Below, piece after piece: positions 46,308 through 54,882 of a DNA stretch of 64,000 nucleotides. The translations under genes were made by a program, and so were the position numbers. Under the pieces are notes generated by a model. It saw only the letters and a program-made list of their open reading frames with translations, did not search any database and was not told the origin of the DNA. The stretch's first letter is position 1; the number at the start of each line of letters is the position of its first letter. Source of the DNA: Streptomyces shenzhenensis (lineage in GTDB: Bacteria > Actinomycetota > Actinomycetes > Streptomycetales > Streptomycetaceae); the NCBI RefSeq assembly GCF_003688995.1, contig NZ_PENI01000039.1, positions 23,745 to 87,744 on the forward strand, written 5' to 3'.

Positions 46308-46356
46308 TTGAAGAAGGAAACCGATCGGTTTACGATGCTGGAAACCGATCGGTTTC
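46308..46356 (+). promoter_or_regulatory. Promoter with twin palindromic operators for the SDR gene
   Basis: TTGAAG (46308-46313) and TACGAT (46331-46336) are separated by 17 bases, an excellent housekeeping promoter. AAACCGATCGGTTT (46318-46331) fills the spacer and GAAACCGATCGGTTTC (46341-46356) covers the expected transcription start. Centres are 24 bases apart. This is the layout of a repressible promoter, most likely of a TetR-type dimer; no TetR gene is in the window. Confidence 0.85.
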
Positions 46357-46376
46357 TCACCTCTTCAAGGACAGCC

Positions 46377-47078
46377 ATGACCGCGATCAAGAACTCCGTC
46401 GTCCTCGTCACCGGCGGCAGCCGGGGCATCGGCAAGGCGCTGGTGGAGGAGGCGTACGCGCGCGGCGCCGGCAAGGTGTACGCCACCGCCCGCGACCCGC
46501 GCTCCGTCGCCCACCCCGACGCCGTACCGCTGGCACTGGAGGTCACCGACCCCGACTCGGTGGCGGCGGCGGCCGAACGGGCCGGGGACGTCACCGTGCT
46601 GATCAACAACGCCGGGATCTCCACGCGGACGCGCTTCCTCACCTCGCCGCTCGACGACATCCGCGCGGAGTTCGACGTGAACTACTACGGCCCGCTGCTG
46701 CTGACCCGCGCCTTCGTCCCGGTGATCGAGCGCAACGGCGGCGGTCACGTCCTGAACGTCCACTCCGTCCTGTCCTGGCTCGCCGACGGCAGTTCCTACA
46801 GCTCCACCAAGGCCGCGCTCTGGTCGCAGACCAACAGCCTGCGGCTGGAGCTGCGCCCGCGCGGCATCGCGGTGACCGGCCTGCACATGGCGTACGTCGA
46901 CACGGAGATGACGGCGGGCCTCGACGCGCCCAAGTCGACCGCCCGCGACATCGCCGTGGCGGCCCTGGACGGCGTCGAGGCGGGCGCGTACGAGGTGCTG
47001 GGCGACGACGTCACGCGCCAGGTCAAGTCGGCGCTGTCGGGCGATCTGGCGTCGCTGTACCCGCAGCTCGCCGGCTGA
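46377..47078 (+). CDS. Short-chain dehydrogenase/reductase
   Basis: This 233-residue classical SDR has VTGGSRGIGKAL at residues 10-21, NNAGIS, an HSVLSW segment with the catalytic Ser region and YSSTKAAL as the YxxxK motif. It probably reduces or oxidises a carbonyl/alcohol using NADP(H). AAGGA precedes the ATG. It sits directly behind a promoter with two AAACCGATCGGTTT operators, so it is probably a repressed, ligand-inducible detoxification enzyme. Confidence 0.92.
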   Translation: MTAIKNSVVLVTGGSRGIGKALVEEAYARGAGKVYATARDPRSVAHPDAVPLALEVTDPDSVAAAAERAGDVTVLINNAGISTRTRFLTSPLDDIRAEFDVNYYGPLLLTRAFVPVIERNGGGHVLNVHSVLSWLADGSSYSSTKAALWSQTNSLRLELRPRGIAVTGLHMAYVDTEMTAGLDAPKSTARDIAVAALDGVEAGAYEVLGDDVTRQVKSALSGDLASLYPQLAG

Positions 47079-47181
47079 TCGCGCCGCCCCGCCGCACGGC
47101 GATCCGGGGCGCACCAGGACAGGGCACGTCGACGTCGGATTCTCGCCAGCTCCACGGCGGCCGGTGGCCGATGCTGGAGCC

Positions 47182-48663
47182 ATGCAGAAAGGGATGCACC
47201 TCGACCAGGAGCGCTGCGTACGGGCCGTGCGGTCCAAGGACGCGCGGTTCGACGGCTGGTTCTTCACGGCCGTCCTGACCACCCGGATCTACTGCCGGCC
47301 CAGCTGCCCCGTCGTCCCGCCCAAGGCGGAGAACATGACGTTCTACCCGAGCGCCGCCGCCTGCCAGCAGGCCGGATTCCGGGCCTGCAAGCGCTGCCGG
47401 CCCGACACCAGCCCCGGCTCCCCCGAGTGGAACCGACGCGCCGACCTGGTGGCCCGCGCCATGCGCCTGATCACCGACGGCGTGGTGGACCGCGAGGGCG
47501 TGCCCGGGCTCGCCACCCGCCTCGGCTACAGCACCCGGCAGGTCGAACGCCAGCTCTTCGCCGAACTGGGCGCGGGCCCCCTCGCGCTCGCCCGGGCCCA
47601 GCGCGCCCAGACCGCCCGGCTGCTGATCGAGACGACCCCGCTGCCCATGGCGGAGATCGCCTTCGCGGCCGGCTTCTCCTCGATCCGCACCTTCAACGAC
47701 ACCGTCCGCGAGGTGTTCGCCCTCTCCCCGAGCGAGCTGCGCGCCCGCGTCCCCCGCACGCAGACCGCCGGCACCCCGGGGGTGCTGTCCCTGCGCCTGC
47801 CGTTCCGCGCCCCGCTCAACCCCGACAACCTCTTCGGCCATCTCGCGGCGACCGCGGTACCGGGCGTGGAGGAGTGGCGGGACGGCGCCTACCGGCGGAC
47901 GCTCAGACTGCCGTACGGGCACGGCATCGTGGCGCTCACCCCGAAGCCCGACCATGTCGCCTGCCGCCTCACCCTCAGCGACCTGCGCGATCTGACCGTC
48001 GCCGGCAGCCGCTGCCGTCGCCTGCTCGACCTGGACGCCGATCCGGTCGCGGTCGACGACCAGCTGCGCACCGACCCGCTTCTCGCACCGCTGATCGACA
48101 AGGCGCCGGGCCGCCGCGTGCCGCGCACCGTGGACGCGGCCGAGTTTGCGATCCGTGCGGTCCTCGGCCAGCAGGTCTCCACGGCCGCCGCCCGCACCCA
48201 CGCCGCCCGTCTGGTCACCGCGCACGGCGAGCCCGTCGACGACCCCGAGGGCGGCCTCACCCACCTCTTCCCGGCGCCCGAGGCGCTCGCCGCGCTCGAC
48301 CCGGAGTCGCTGGCGATGCCCCGCACCCGGCGCACCACCTTCACCACGCTGGTGCGTCAACTCGCCGACGGCACGCTCCAGCTGGGCGTCGAGAGCGACT
48401 GGTCCCGGGCCCGGGACCGGCTGCTCGCCCTGCCCGGCTTCGGCCCCTGGACGGTCGACGTCATCGCCATGCGGGCCCTGGGCGACCCCGACGCCTTCCT
48501 CGCCACCGACCTCGGGATCCGGCGCGCCGCCCAGGAGTTGGGCCTGCCCGCCACCCCGGCCGCGCTCACCGCGCGCGCCGCGGCCTGGCGGCCCTGGCGG
48601 GCGTACGCGGTCCAGTATCTGTGGGCGACGGACAGCCACCCCATCAACTTCCTGCCGGTGTAA
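47182..48663 (+). CDS. Ada-AlkA fusion: alkylation-responsive regulator and 3-methyladenine glycosylase
   Basis: This 493-residue fusion has an Ada N-terminal zinc domain (YCRPSC and CKRC, residues about 36-72) that accepts methyl groups from phosphotriesters. An AraC-type helix-turn-helix domain (about 90-190) follows, then an AlkA N-terminal beta domain and a HhH-GPD glycosylase domain with LGQQVSTAAART and LPGFGPWTVDVIAMRALGDPDAF including the catalytic Asp. It senses alkylated DNA, activates transcription and excises alkylated bases. The O6-methylguanine transferase domain is missing and is supplied by the next gene, 10 bases downstream. Confidence 0.95.
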   Translation: MQKGMHLDQERCVRAVRSKDARFDGWFFTAVLTTRIYCRPSCPVVPPKAENMTFYPSAAACQQAGFRACKRCRPDTSPGSPEWNRRADLVARAMRLITDGVVDREGVPGLATRLGYSTRQVERQLFAELGAGPLALARAQRAQTARLLIETTPLPMAEIAFAAGFSSIRTFNDTVREVFALSPSELRARVPRTQTAGTPGVLSLRLPFRAPLNPDNLFGHLAATAVPGVEEWRDGAYRRTLRLPYGHGIVALTPKPDHVACRLTLSDLRDLTVAGSRCRRLLDLDADPVAVDDQLRTDPLLAPLIDKAPGRRVPRTVDAAEFAIRAVLGQQVSTAAARTHAARLVTAHGEPVDDPEGGLTHLFPAPEALAALDPESLAMPRTRRTTFTTLVRQLADGTLQLGVESDWSRARDRLLALPGFGPWTVDVIAMRALGDPDAFLATDLGIRRAAQELGLPATPAALTARAAAWRPWRAYAVQYLWATDSHPINFLPV

Positions 48664-48672
48664 GGACATCCC

Positions 48673-49155
48673 GTGAAACAGCACACCGTGATCGACAGCC
48701 CGTACGGCCCGCTCACCCTCGTCGCCGACGACGGCACCCTGTGCGGGCTCTATATGACCGAGCAGCGCCACCGCCCGCCCGAGGAGACCTTCGGTGCCCA
48801 CGACGACACGTTCTTCGCCGCGGCCGAGGAACAGCTGGCCGCCTATTTCGCCGGCGAGTTGAAGGAGTTCACGCTCGAACTCCGGCTGCACGGAACCCCG
48901 TTCCAGCGCAGCGTCTGGGAACAGCTGACGAAGATCCCGTACGGCGAGACCCGCACCTACGGCGACCTCGCCGACGCCCTCGGCAACCCCAACGCCTCCC
49001 GCGCGGTCGGTCTAGCCAACGGCCGTAATCCGGTGGGCATCATCGTCCCCTGCCATCGCGTCGTCGGCTCCGACGGCAGCCTCACCGGATACGGCGGCGG
49101 CCTGGAACGGAAGCAACGCCTCCTGGACTTCGAACGCGGGTCGGCGCTGTTCTGA
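48673..49155 (+). CDS. ogt: Methylated-DNA--protein-cysteine S-methyltransferase
   Basis: This 160-residue suicide repair enzyme removes methyl groups from O6-methylguanine. The active site is IIVPCHRVVGSDGSLTGYGGG with the acceptor Cys, preceded by ASRAVGLANGRNP. It starts at a GTG with AAGGA upstream and completes the Ada-AlkA repair operon. Confidence 0.95.
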   Translation: MKQHTVIDSPYGPLTLVADDGTLCGLYMTEQRHRPPEETFGAHDDTFFAAAEEQLAAYFAGELKEFTLELRLHGTPFQRSVWEQLTKIPYGETRTYGDLADALGNPNASRAVGLANGRNPVGIIVPCHRVVGSDGSLTGYGGGLERKQRLLDFERGSALF

Positions 49156-49249
49156 CACCGCCCGCCGCCGGTCCGTGCGCGGCCGACAGCCCACCACGCA
49201 CCTTGTAGGGTCACGCGGAGGAGATCGCGGCCTTGACGCTGGGGGTGGT

Positions 49250-49954
49250 ATGTCGGCCAGTGACGTGCAGGTCTGGACCGGAATCCTCGGAACGTTCGTC
49301 ACGGTGGGCGTCAGCGTCCTCGGGGTGCTGAACTTCCAGCGGAAGCGGGACAGGTCGGCCTCGGTCGGCGCGGCGTTCAAGGACGTGGTGGAATCCCTGG
49401 CGTCGGACAACACGACACAGCAGATGGCCGCGGCGATCCTGATGCGCCGGTTCTTCGACAACAACTCCGAACAGGGTGCGGGCCGTACCCCCTACGCCAA
49501 CGAGGCGGTCGCGGTGATCGCCGGACTGCTCCGCAAGTCCGAGACGGGCCAGATCCAGAAGGTCCTCGCCGACGGACTGCGCTACGCCCCGTCCCTCTCC
49601 AGCGCCGACCTGCAGGGGTGCAACCTGGCCCGCTCCTATCTCGGCAGCCGGGAAGGCGACAAGAAGGTTGTCGATCTCACCAACGCCGACCTGTTCGAGG
49701 CCGATCTCACCGGCGCCTCCCTGCGCGGCGTCACCGCGGCGGGCGCGGTCTTCTACCGTGCCACACTCGTGAACGCCGTCCTCGTCGACGCCGTCCTGGT
49801 CGGCGCGGACTTCCGCGAAGCCCGGCTGGCGGGCGTCAACTTCACCGGGGCCCGGCTCGACGGCGCACAGTTCTCCGCGGCCGTGGACGTTCCCCCGGAC
49901 ATAGCGAGCCGGCTGGACGCGCAGGGAAGAGTGGCGAGCGAAGACACCGCATGA
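49250..49954 (+). CDS. Membrane-anchored pentapeptide-repeat protein
   Basis: This 234-residue protein has one N-terminal transmembrane helix (about residues 8-28) and a helical region. From about residue 115 it has pentapeptide repeats of the A(D/N)Lxx type (SSADLQGCNL, TNADLFEADLTGASL, GADFREARLAGVNFTGARLDGAQF), which form a right-handed beta-helix. The ATG at 49250 begins the membrane segment. Its stop overlaps the next gene (ATGA), so both are coupled. The role is unknown; it could be the sensor or scaffold of a two-protein module. Confidence 0.85.
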   Translation: MSASDVQVWTGILGTFVTVGVSVLGVLNFQRKRDRSASVGAAFKDVVESLASDNTTQQMAAAILMRRFFDNNSEQGAGRTPYANEAVAVIAGLLRKSETGQIQKVLADGLRYAPSLSSADLQGCNLARSYLGSREGDKKVVDLTNADLFEADLTGASLRGVTAAGAVFYRATLVNAVLVDAVLVGADFREARLAGVNFTGARLDGAQFSAAVDVPPDIASRLDAQGRVASEDTA

Positions 49955-50445
49955 CGCACAGCGACACCGGCCCCGTCCGCGTCTTCCTCGGGGCGCCGTC
50001 CATTCTCACCCCGGGCCAGCAGACCACACTGGAACGCTGGGTCGGCTGGCTCGAACGGCAGCCGTTCCAGGTCGTCCGGCTGGGCCGGGACGGGCACGGC
50101 GACGACCCCTGGCACACCCTGTCCCGACTGCTCACGCAGGTCGACGGCATCGTGCTCCTCGGCTTCCGGCAACTGCACGCACCCGACGCGGTGTGGCGCC
50201 CGGACACCGGCGAGGAGAGCCGATCGGCGCGTTGGTGGACCTCCCCGTGGCTGCAACTGGAGGCCGGGATGGCGGTGGCCCTGTCCCTGCCGGTCCTCGT
50301 GGCGCCCGAGGACGACGTCGCCGAAGGGGTGTTCCAGCCGGAGACCTGGAACGGGCAGGTGCGCGGAACCCGGCTGAGCACCCCGGGCACCGGGACCGGC
50401 GACTGGTGCGACGCCGTCCGCGCGCACCGCGAACACCGGGCGTGA
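49951..50445 (+). CDS. Nucleoside deoxyribosyltransferase/TIR-like protein
   Basis: This 164-residue protein opens with VRVFLGAPSILTPG and contains LTQVDGIVLLGF and then WLQLEAGMAVALSLPVLVAPE. The order of strands and the Glu-Ala-Gly-Met motif resemble nucleoside 2-deoxyribosyltransferases and TIR-type NAD-cleaving domains, where a Glu at this place is catalytic. Its start overlaps the pentapeptide gene stop. The enzymatic assignment is inference; the coupling is direct from sequence. Confidence 0.55.
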   Translation: MTHSDTGPVRVFLGAPSILTPGQQTTLERWVGWLERQPFQVVRLGRDGHGDDPWHTLSRLLTQVDGIVLLGFRQLHAPDAVWRPDTGEESRSARWWTSPWLQLEAGMAVALSLPVLVAPEDDVAEGVFQPETWNGQVRGTRLSTPGTGTGDWCDAVRAHREHRA

Positions 50446-50469
50446 CGGCGGCAGGACAGCACGTGTGTG

Positions 50470-51207
50470 TCAGGCGGGGGTGTCCTCGCGGACCCGGGTC
50501 AGCAGCGCCGGCAGGGACGTGCCGATCGGCTCGCGGATGACCTCCTGCGCGCGGTCGTCGTACGGCGTCGGCTCGGCATTGACGATGATCAGCCGGGCGC
50601 CGTTGTCGGCGGCCACGCCGGCCAGACCCGCGGCCGGCTGGACCTGCAAGCTGCTGCCGACCGCGATGAACAGCGTGCAGGCCTTGGCGATCGCCAGCGC
50701 CTCGCCCAGCACCAGCGGATCCAGCCGCTCCCCGAACATCACGGTCGCCGACTTCAGGATCCCGCCGCATTCCAGGCACGGCGGATCCTCCTCACCGGCC
50801 TCGACCCGGGCGAGGGCGTCCTCCATCGGCCCGCGCGCATGACACTTCGTACAGACGACACTGCGCGCCGTACCGTGCAGTTCGAGCACCTTGCGGGCGG
50901 GCAGACCGGCGAGCTGGTGCAGACCGTCCACGTTCTGCGTGATCACCCGCACCGGAATCCCGGAGCGCTCCAGCTCGGCCACGGCACGGTGCGCGGCGTT
51001 CGGCTCCGCCCGCAGCGCGCGGTTGCCGCGCCGCAGCTGCCAGGACCGCCGCCGGATCTCCGGGTCGCGCATGTAGTACTCGTACGTCACGAGCTTCTCG
51101 GCCTCGGGATCGCGCCGCCACAGTCCGTTCGGCCCGCGGTAGTCGGGGATCCCGGAATCCGTGGAGACACCTGCGCCGCTGAGGACGGCCACGAGGGGCT
51201 TGGTCAT
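50470..51207 (-). CDS. Sir2-family NAD-dependent protein deacylase
   Basis: This 245-residue sirtuin has GAGVSTDSGIPDYRGPNGLW, TQNVDGLHQLAG, the catalytic His in LELHGTARS, four zinc Cys (VCTKCHARG and CLECGG) and VGSSLQVQPAAGL. It removes acyl groups from protein lysines using NAD and releases O-acetyl-ADP-ribose. The ATG at 51207 begins the Rossmann fold. It converges on the module at 49250-50445 with only 24 bases between. Confidence 0.95.
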   Translation of the reverse strand: MTKPLVAVLSGAGVSTDSGIPDYRGPNGLWRRDPEAEKLVTYEYYMRDPEIRRRSWQLRRGNRALRAEPNAAHRAVAELERSGIPVRVITQNVDGLHQLAGLPARKVLELHGTARSVVCTKCHARGPMEDALARVEAGEEDPPCLECGGILKSATVMFGERLDPLVLGEALAIAKACTLFIAVGSSLQVQPAAGLAGVAADNGARLIIVNAEPTPYDDRAQEVIREPIGTSLPALLTRVREDTPA

Positions 51208-51338
51208 GGGGCGAGCGTAGGACGCGGGTCTTCGTGGAGCGAACGGATATCCGGGGCCGCCTCGTCCCGGCGCGCGCACGGTCCCCGCCGGGACTACAAA
51301 GGAAGGAGGGGCCGGCGTGCCGGAGGGAGTGACCAGCG

Positions 51339-51548
51339 ATGCAGATCGTGGTGGACCTCACCCGTTGCCAGGGCTATGCCCAGTGCGTGTTCCTCGCCCC
51401 GGAGGTGTTCACGCTGCACGACCAGGAGGCGTTGCTGTACCAACCGGCCGTTCCCGAAGTGCAACGCGAACGCGCCCGTCAGGCGGCGGCGGCCTGTCCC
51501 GTCCAGGCCATCCTGCTGGGCGAGGAGGTGAGCCCCGGTGCCCGGTGA
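51339..51548 (+). CDS. Ferredoxin, [3Fe-4S] type
   Basis: This 69-residue electron carrier has three cluster Cys: two in CQGYAQC (residues 10 and 16) and one in AACPVQAI (residue 53). The missing fourth Cys indicates a 3Fe-4S cluster, typical of ferredoxins that serve P450s. The last 11 bases overlap the reductase gene. It is the first gene of a P450 electron-transfer operon. Confidence 0.92.
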   Translation: MQIVVDLTRCQGYAQCVFLAPEVFTLHDQEALLYQPAVPEVQRERARQAAAACPVQAILLGEEVSPGAR

Positions 51549-52905
51549 CCTCCTGCAGAGCAGGATCGTCGTCGTCGGCGCCTCGCTGGCCGGGCTGCGG
51601 GCCGCCGAGAGACTGCGTGACGAGGGCTTCACCGGCTCCCTGACCATCGTCGGGGACGAACCGCATCCGCCCTACGACCGTCCGCCGCTGTCCAAACAGG
51701 TCCTGTTCGGCAAGGTTCCGGCGCACTCAACCGGGCTGCCGATGCGCCGCGATCCGCACGCCGAGTGGCGGCTCGGCGTGCCCGCCACCGGACTGGACAC
51801 GGGCCGCAAACAGGTGCTGCTGGCCGACGGGGAGTCGCTGCCGTACGACCGGGTGCTGATCGCCACCGGAACCCGGGCCCGGCCGTGGCCGCATCCGCAG
51901 GAGGCGGCCCTTGACGGGGTGTTCACCCTGCGCACCAGCGACGACGCGGAACTGCTGGCCGAACGGCTGAACGCCGGACCGCGCCGGGTCCTGGTGATCG
52001 GCGGCGGCTTCACCGGCTCCGAGATCGCCTCGGCCTGCCGGGAGCGGGGCATCGAGGTCACCCTCACCGAACGCGGGCCCGCACCGCTCGTCGGCGCGCT
52101 CGGCGGGACGCTGGCGAAGCTGGCCGCCGCCATGCAGCGCAACCACGGCGTGGACCTGCGCTGCGGGGTCACGGTCAGCGCGCTGCGCGGCGACGGCCGC
52201 TTCACCGGCGCGGACCTCTCCGACGGCAGCCGGATCGACGCGGACGTGTGCGTCGTCGCCATGGGCGCGGTCCGCAACGTCGAGTGGCTGGCCGAGTCCG
52301 GGCTGGCCGCCGGGGTCCGCGGAGTCGCCTGCGACGCCGGGTGCCGCGCCTTCAACATGTACGGGATCGTCACCGACGACGTCTTCGTGGCCGGCGACGT
52401 CTCCCGCTTCCCGCATCCGCTGTTCGACTACCAGCTGCTCTCGCTGGAGCACTGGCGCAACGCGGTGGAGCAGGCCGAGGTCGCCGCCCACAACATGGTC
52501 AGCCCGGAACCCCGGCGGCGCCCGCACCTCGCGGTCCCCACTTTCTGGTCGAGCCAGTTCGGACTCAACATCAAGTCCGTGGGCGTGCCGACCTTCTCCG
52601 ACCATGTGGTCATCGCCCAGGGGTCGTTGGAGGCGCGCCGGCTGGCGATGGTCTACGGCTTCCGGGGCCGGGTGACCGCCGCGGTCACCGTCGACATGGC
52701 CAAGTCGCTGGAGTACTACCAGAACCTGATCGAGACCGCCGCCCCGTTCCCGCCCGTGTCCGGCGCCTCGGACCGCCCGCCGGCTGCCGAGGTCCCGGTC
52801 CCCTCCGACGTACCGGATCCGAGCGGTCTCTACCACGGCCCCACCGTCGCCCTCACCGGCCATCTGCCGGACCGCCGGCTGGTCATGATGCGGCCCACCG
52901 GGTGA
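51538..52905 (+). CDS. FAD-dependent ferredoxin reductase
   Basis: This 455-residue flavoprotein has two dinucleotide-binding motifs (VVVGASLAGLRAAERL near residue 12, and VLVIGGGFTGSEIA near 150) and a late GDVSRFPHPLF FAD contact. It passes electrons from NAD(P)H to the ferredoxin. The GTG at 51538 overlaps the ferredoxin end. The C-terminus is about 50 residues longer than the shortest relatives, with a Pro-rich insertion near 405. Confidence 0.9.
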   Translation: MPGDLLQSRIVVVGASLAGLRAAERLRDEGFTGSLTIVGDEPHPPYDRPPLSKQVLFGKVPAHSTGLPMRRDPHAEWRLGVPATGLDTGRKQVLLADGESLPYDRVLIATGTRARPWPHPQEAALDGVFTLRTSDDAELLAERLNAGPRRVLVIGGGFTGSEIASACRERGIEVTLTERGPAPLVGALGGTLAKLAAAMQRNHGVDLRCGVTVSALRGDGRFTGADLSDGSRIDADVCVVAMGAVRNVEWLAESGLAAGVRGVACDAGCRAFNMYGIVTDDVFVAGDVSRFPHPLFDYQLLSLEHWRNAVEQAEVAAHNMVSPEPRRRPHLAVPTFWSSQFGLNIKSVGVPTFSDHVVIAQGSLEARRLAMVYGFRGRVTAAVTVDMAKSLEYYQNLIETAAPFPPVSGASDRPPAAEVPVPSDVPDPSGLYHGPTVALTGHLPDRRLVMMRPTG

Positions 52906-52938
52906 CCTGTCGCCCCCGCCCGTCCACGAGGAGTCGCC

Positions 52939-54153
52939 ATGACCGCCGAGACCCTGCTGGAGCGGATCACCGACTACACCAACCGCCCCGACCCCTGGCC
53001 GCTCTACGCCGAGCTGCGGGAGGCCGGTCCCGTGGTGCGACAGGCGGACGGCAGCCATCTGGTCGGCACCTACCACGAGATCCTCGCCCTGCTCCACGAC
53101 CCGCGGATCAGCGCGGACCCGCGCAGCCGCACCACCCCGTCGCCCGAGCCGGCGGGCGAGCTGCCGAAGCCGCCGTTCCTGCGGCTCGACGACCCCGAGC
53201 ACCACAGGCTGCGCACCCTCGCCATGCGGCCGTTCGGCCCGCCGCACAGCCCCGCCCGGGTCGACTCCCTGCGCGGTGAGATCAACCGGATCACCGCGGA
53301 ACTGATCGAATCGCTCCGAGGCCGCGAACGGGTCGACATCGTCGACGACTTCGCCTACCCGCTGCCCGTCACAGTCATCTGCCGGCTGCTCGGCGTCCCG
53401 CGGAAGGACGAGCCGATGTTCCGGGAGTGGACCGATGTGATCGTCGCCGCCGCCGACATCGGACCCGGCGAGGACACGCACCAGCAGGACAAGGCGGCCA
53501 TGCAGGCCCGGCAGGAGATGGGCCACTACCTGCTCGACCTCGCCGACCAGCGGCGCGGCCGGCCGACCGGCGACCTGCTGTCCGCCTTCGTCAACGAACC
53601 GGACCCCACCCAGCGGCTGACCCCCGACGAACTGGCGTCGACCGCCGTGCTGTTGCTCATCGCCGGACACGAGACCACCGTCAACCTGATCACCAACGGG
53701 GTCCTCACCCTGCTGCGCCGGCCCGACCAACTGGACGTGCTGCGCCGCGAACCGGGGCTGCTGCCGCGTGCGGTGGAGGAACTCCTGCGCTACGAGCCTC
53801 CGGTCCACATGCGGGAGCGGTATCCGCTCGCCGACGTGGACATCGCGGGCAGCACGCTGCCCAAGGGTGCCCCGGTGGTGCTCGCGATGGCATCGGGCAA
53901 CCGGGACCCCGCGCGCTTCCCCGACCCGGACCGGTTCGACCCCACCCGTTCGGACAACGAGCACCTCGGCTTCGGCAGCGGCGTCCATCTCTGCTTCGGC
54001 GGACCGCTCGCCCGCATCGAGGCCCAGATCGCTCTGGGCGCGCTCATCTCCCGTCTCGGCACCGCGACCCTGCTGCAGGACCCGCCCCCTTACCGGGCCA
54101 ACGCCATGCTTCGCGGTCCCCGCCATCTTCCTCTGGAGTTCGCCCCGGACTGA
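52939..54153 (+). CDS. Cytochrome P450
   Basis: This 404-residue monooxygenase has the oxygen-binding helix (IAGHETTVNL), the ExxR of the K helix (LLRYEPPVHMRERY region) and the heme-ligand loop FGSGVHLCFGGPLA. With the ferredoxin and reductase just upstream it forms a complete class I electron chain. The substrate is unknown; no biosynthetic cluster surrounds it. Confidence 0.95.
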   Translation: MTAETLLERITDYTNRPDPWPLYAELREAGPVVRQADGSHLVGTYHEILALLHDPRISADPRSRTTPSPEPAGELPKPPFLRLDDPEHHRLRTLAMRPFGPPHSPARVDSLRGEINRITAELIESLRGRERVDIVDDFAYPLPVTVICRLLGVPRKDEPMFREWTDVIVAAADIGPGEDTHQQDKAAMQARQEMGHYLLDLADQRRGRPTGDLLSAFVNEPDPTQRLTPDELASTAVLLLIAGHETTVNLITNGVLTLLRRPDQLDVLRREPGLLPRAVEELLRYEPPVHMRERYPLADVDIAGSTLPKGAPVVLAMASGNRDPARFPDPDRFDPTRSDNEHLGFGSGVHLCFGGPLARIEAQIALGALISRLGTATLLQDPPPYRANAMLRGPRHLPLEFAPD

Positions 54154-54231
54154 CAACATGGCTGTGCTGAACGTGGCAGCCCGCCGTGGGGTGCCGTGCC
54201 GGTGGGCGGCTGCGGGTGCGTCGTGGCTGAT

Positions 54232-54310
54232 CGCGCAGTTCCCCGCGCCCCTCTGAGGCGCCGTCCCTTCACACGTGCCGTATGCCTGGCTGGTCGCGCA
54301 GTTCCCCGCG
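54232..54310. repeat. Two copies of the CGCGCAGTTCCCCGCG repeat
   Basis: The 16-base core occurs at 54232-54247 and 54295-54310, each followed by CCCCT. They lie between the convergent P450 and NUDIX genes, like the copies at 42431-42641. A terminator or structured 3'-UTR role is possible. Confidence 0.8.
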
Positions 54311-54387
54311 CCCCTTTGCCGTGCCGTTTGCTGGCCACGGCAGCCCGTCACGCTCCGACGGGCATCGGCTCGGCACGCTGGGTGGTG

Positions 54388-54882
54388 TCAGGTTGCTTGG
54401 TGGCCGTTTTCTAGTTCTGCTGTGGTCTTGTCGTTCGCGAGGACGTCCAGTGCGGCCAGGACGCGGCGGCCCAGGGCTCCGGGCAGGTGGTCGGCCAGTT
54501 CCTCGCGGGGGACCAGTCGCCAGGACAGCAACTCCTCCTCCTGGAGCCGGATCGAACCGAGGTCGTCCGCGGACAGGACGCCGCCGTCGTAGAGGTAGGC
54601 GACCAGCGGCGGCCGTCCCGTGCCGTGTACCCAGTCCACGGCGAGCAGCCGGCCGAGCGCGACGTCCAGGCCGATCTCCTCGGCCGTCTCCCGGCGCGCA
54701 CCCTGGCGCGGCGTCTCGCCGTCGTCGGACTCGACCGTGCCGCCCGGAAGCGCCCAGCCCGGACGGTAGTTGGGCTCGACGAGCAGCACCCGTCCCTCGG
54801 CGTCCCGGAACAGGGCGGCGGCCCCGGCGAGCACCCGGGGAAGGCCTGCGATGTACGTGGCGAAGTCTTGAGTGGTGGTCAT
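54388..54882 (-). CDS. NUDIX hydrolase
   Basis: This 164-residue hydrolase carries the NUDIX box GGTVESDDGETPRQGARRET followed by AEEIG (about residues 47-71, pattern Gx5Ex7REUxEExG). It would cleave a nucleoside diphosphate linked to another moiety, with ADP-ribose attractive given its partner. The ATG at 54882 overlaps the stop of the ADP-ribosylglycohydrolase gene, so the two are coupled. Confidence 0.9.
   Translation of the reverse strand: MTTTQDFATYIAGLPRVLAGAAALFRDAEGRVLLVEPNYRPGWALPGGTVESDDGETPRQGARRETAEEIGLDVALGRLLAVDWVHGTGRPPLVAYLYDGGVLSADDLGSIRLQEEELLSWRLVPREELADHLPGALGRRVLAALDVLANDKTTAELENGHQAT

Noticed and set aside
51727..54351. 874-codon minus-strand frame over the P450 operon
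   Set aside because: It is antisense to the reductase and P450, whose motifs are intact; the frame is a GC-bias artefact that also reads through repeat DNA.
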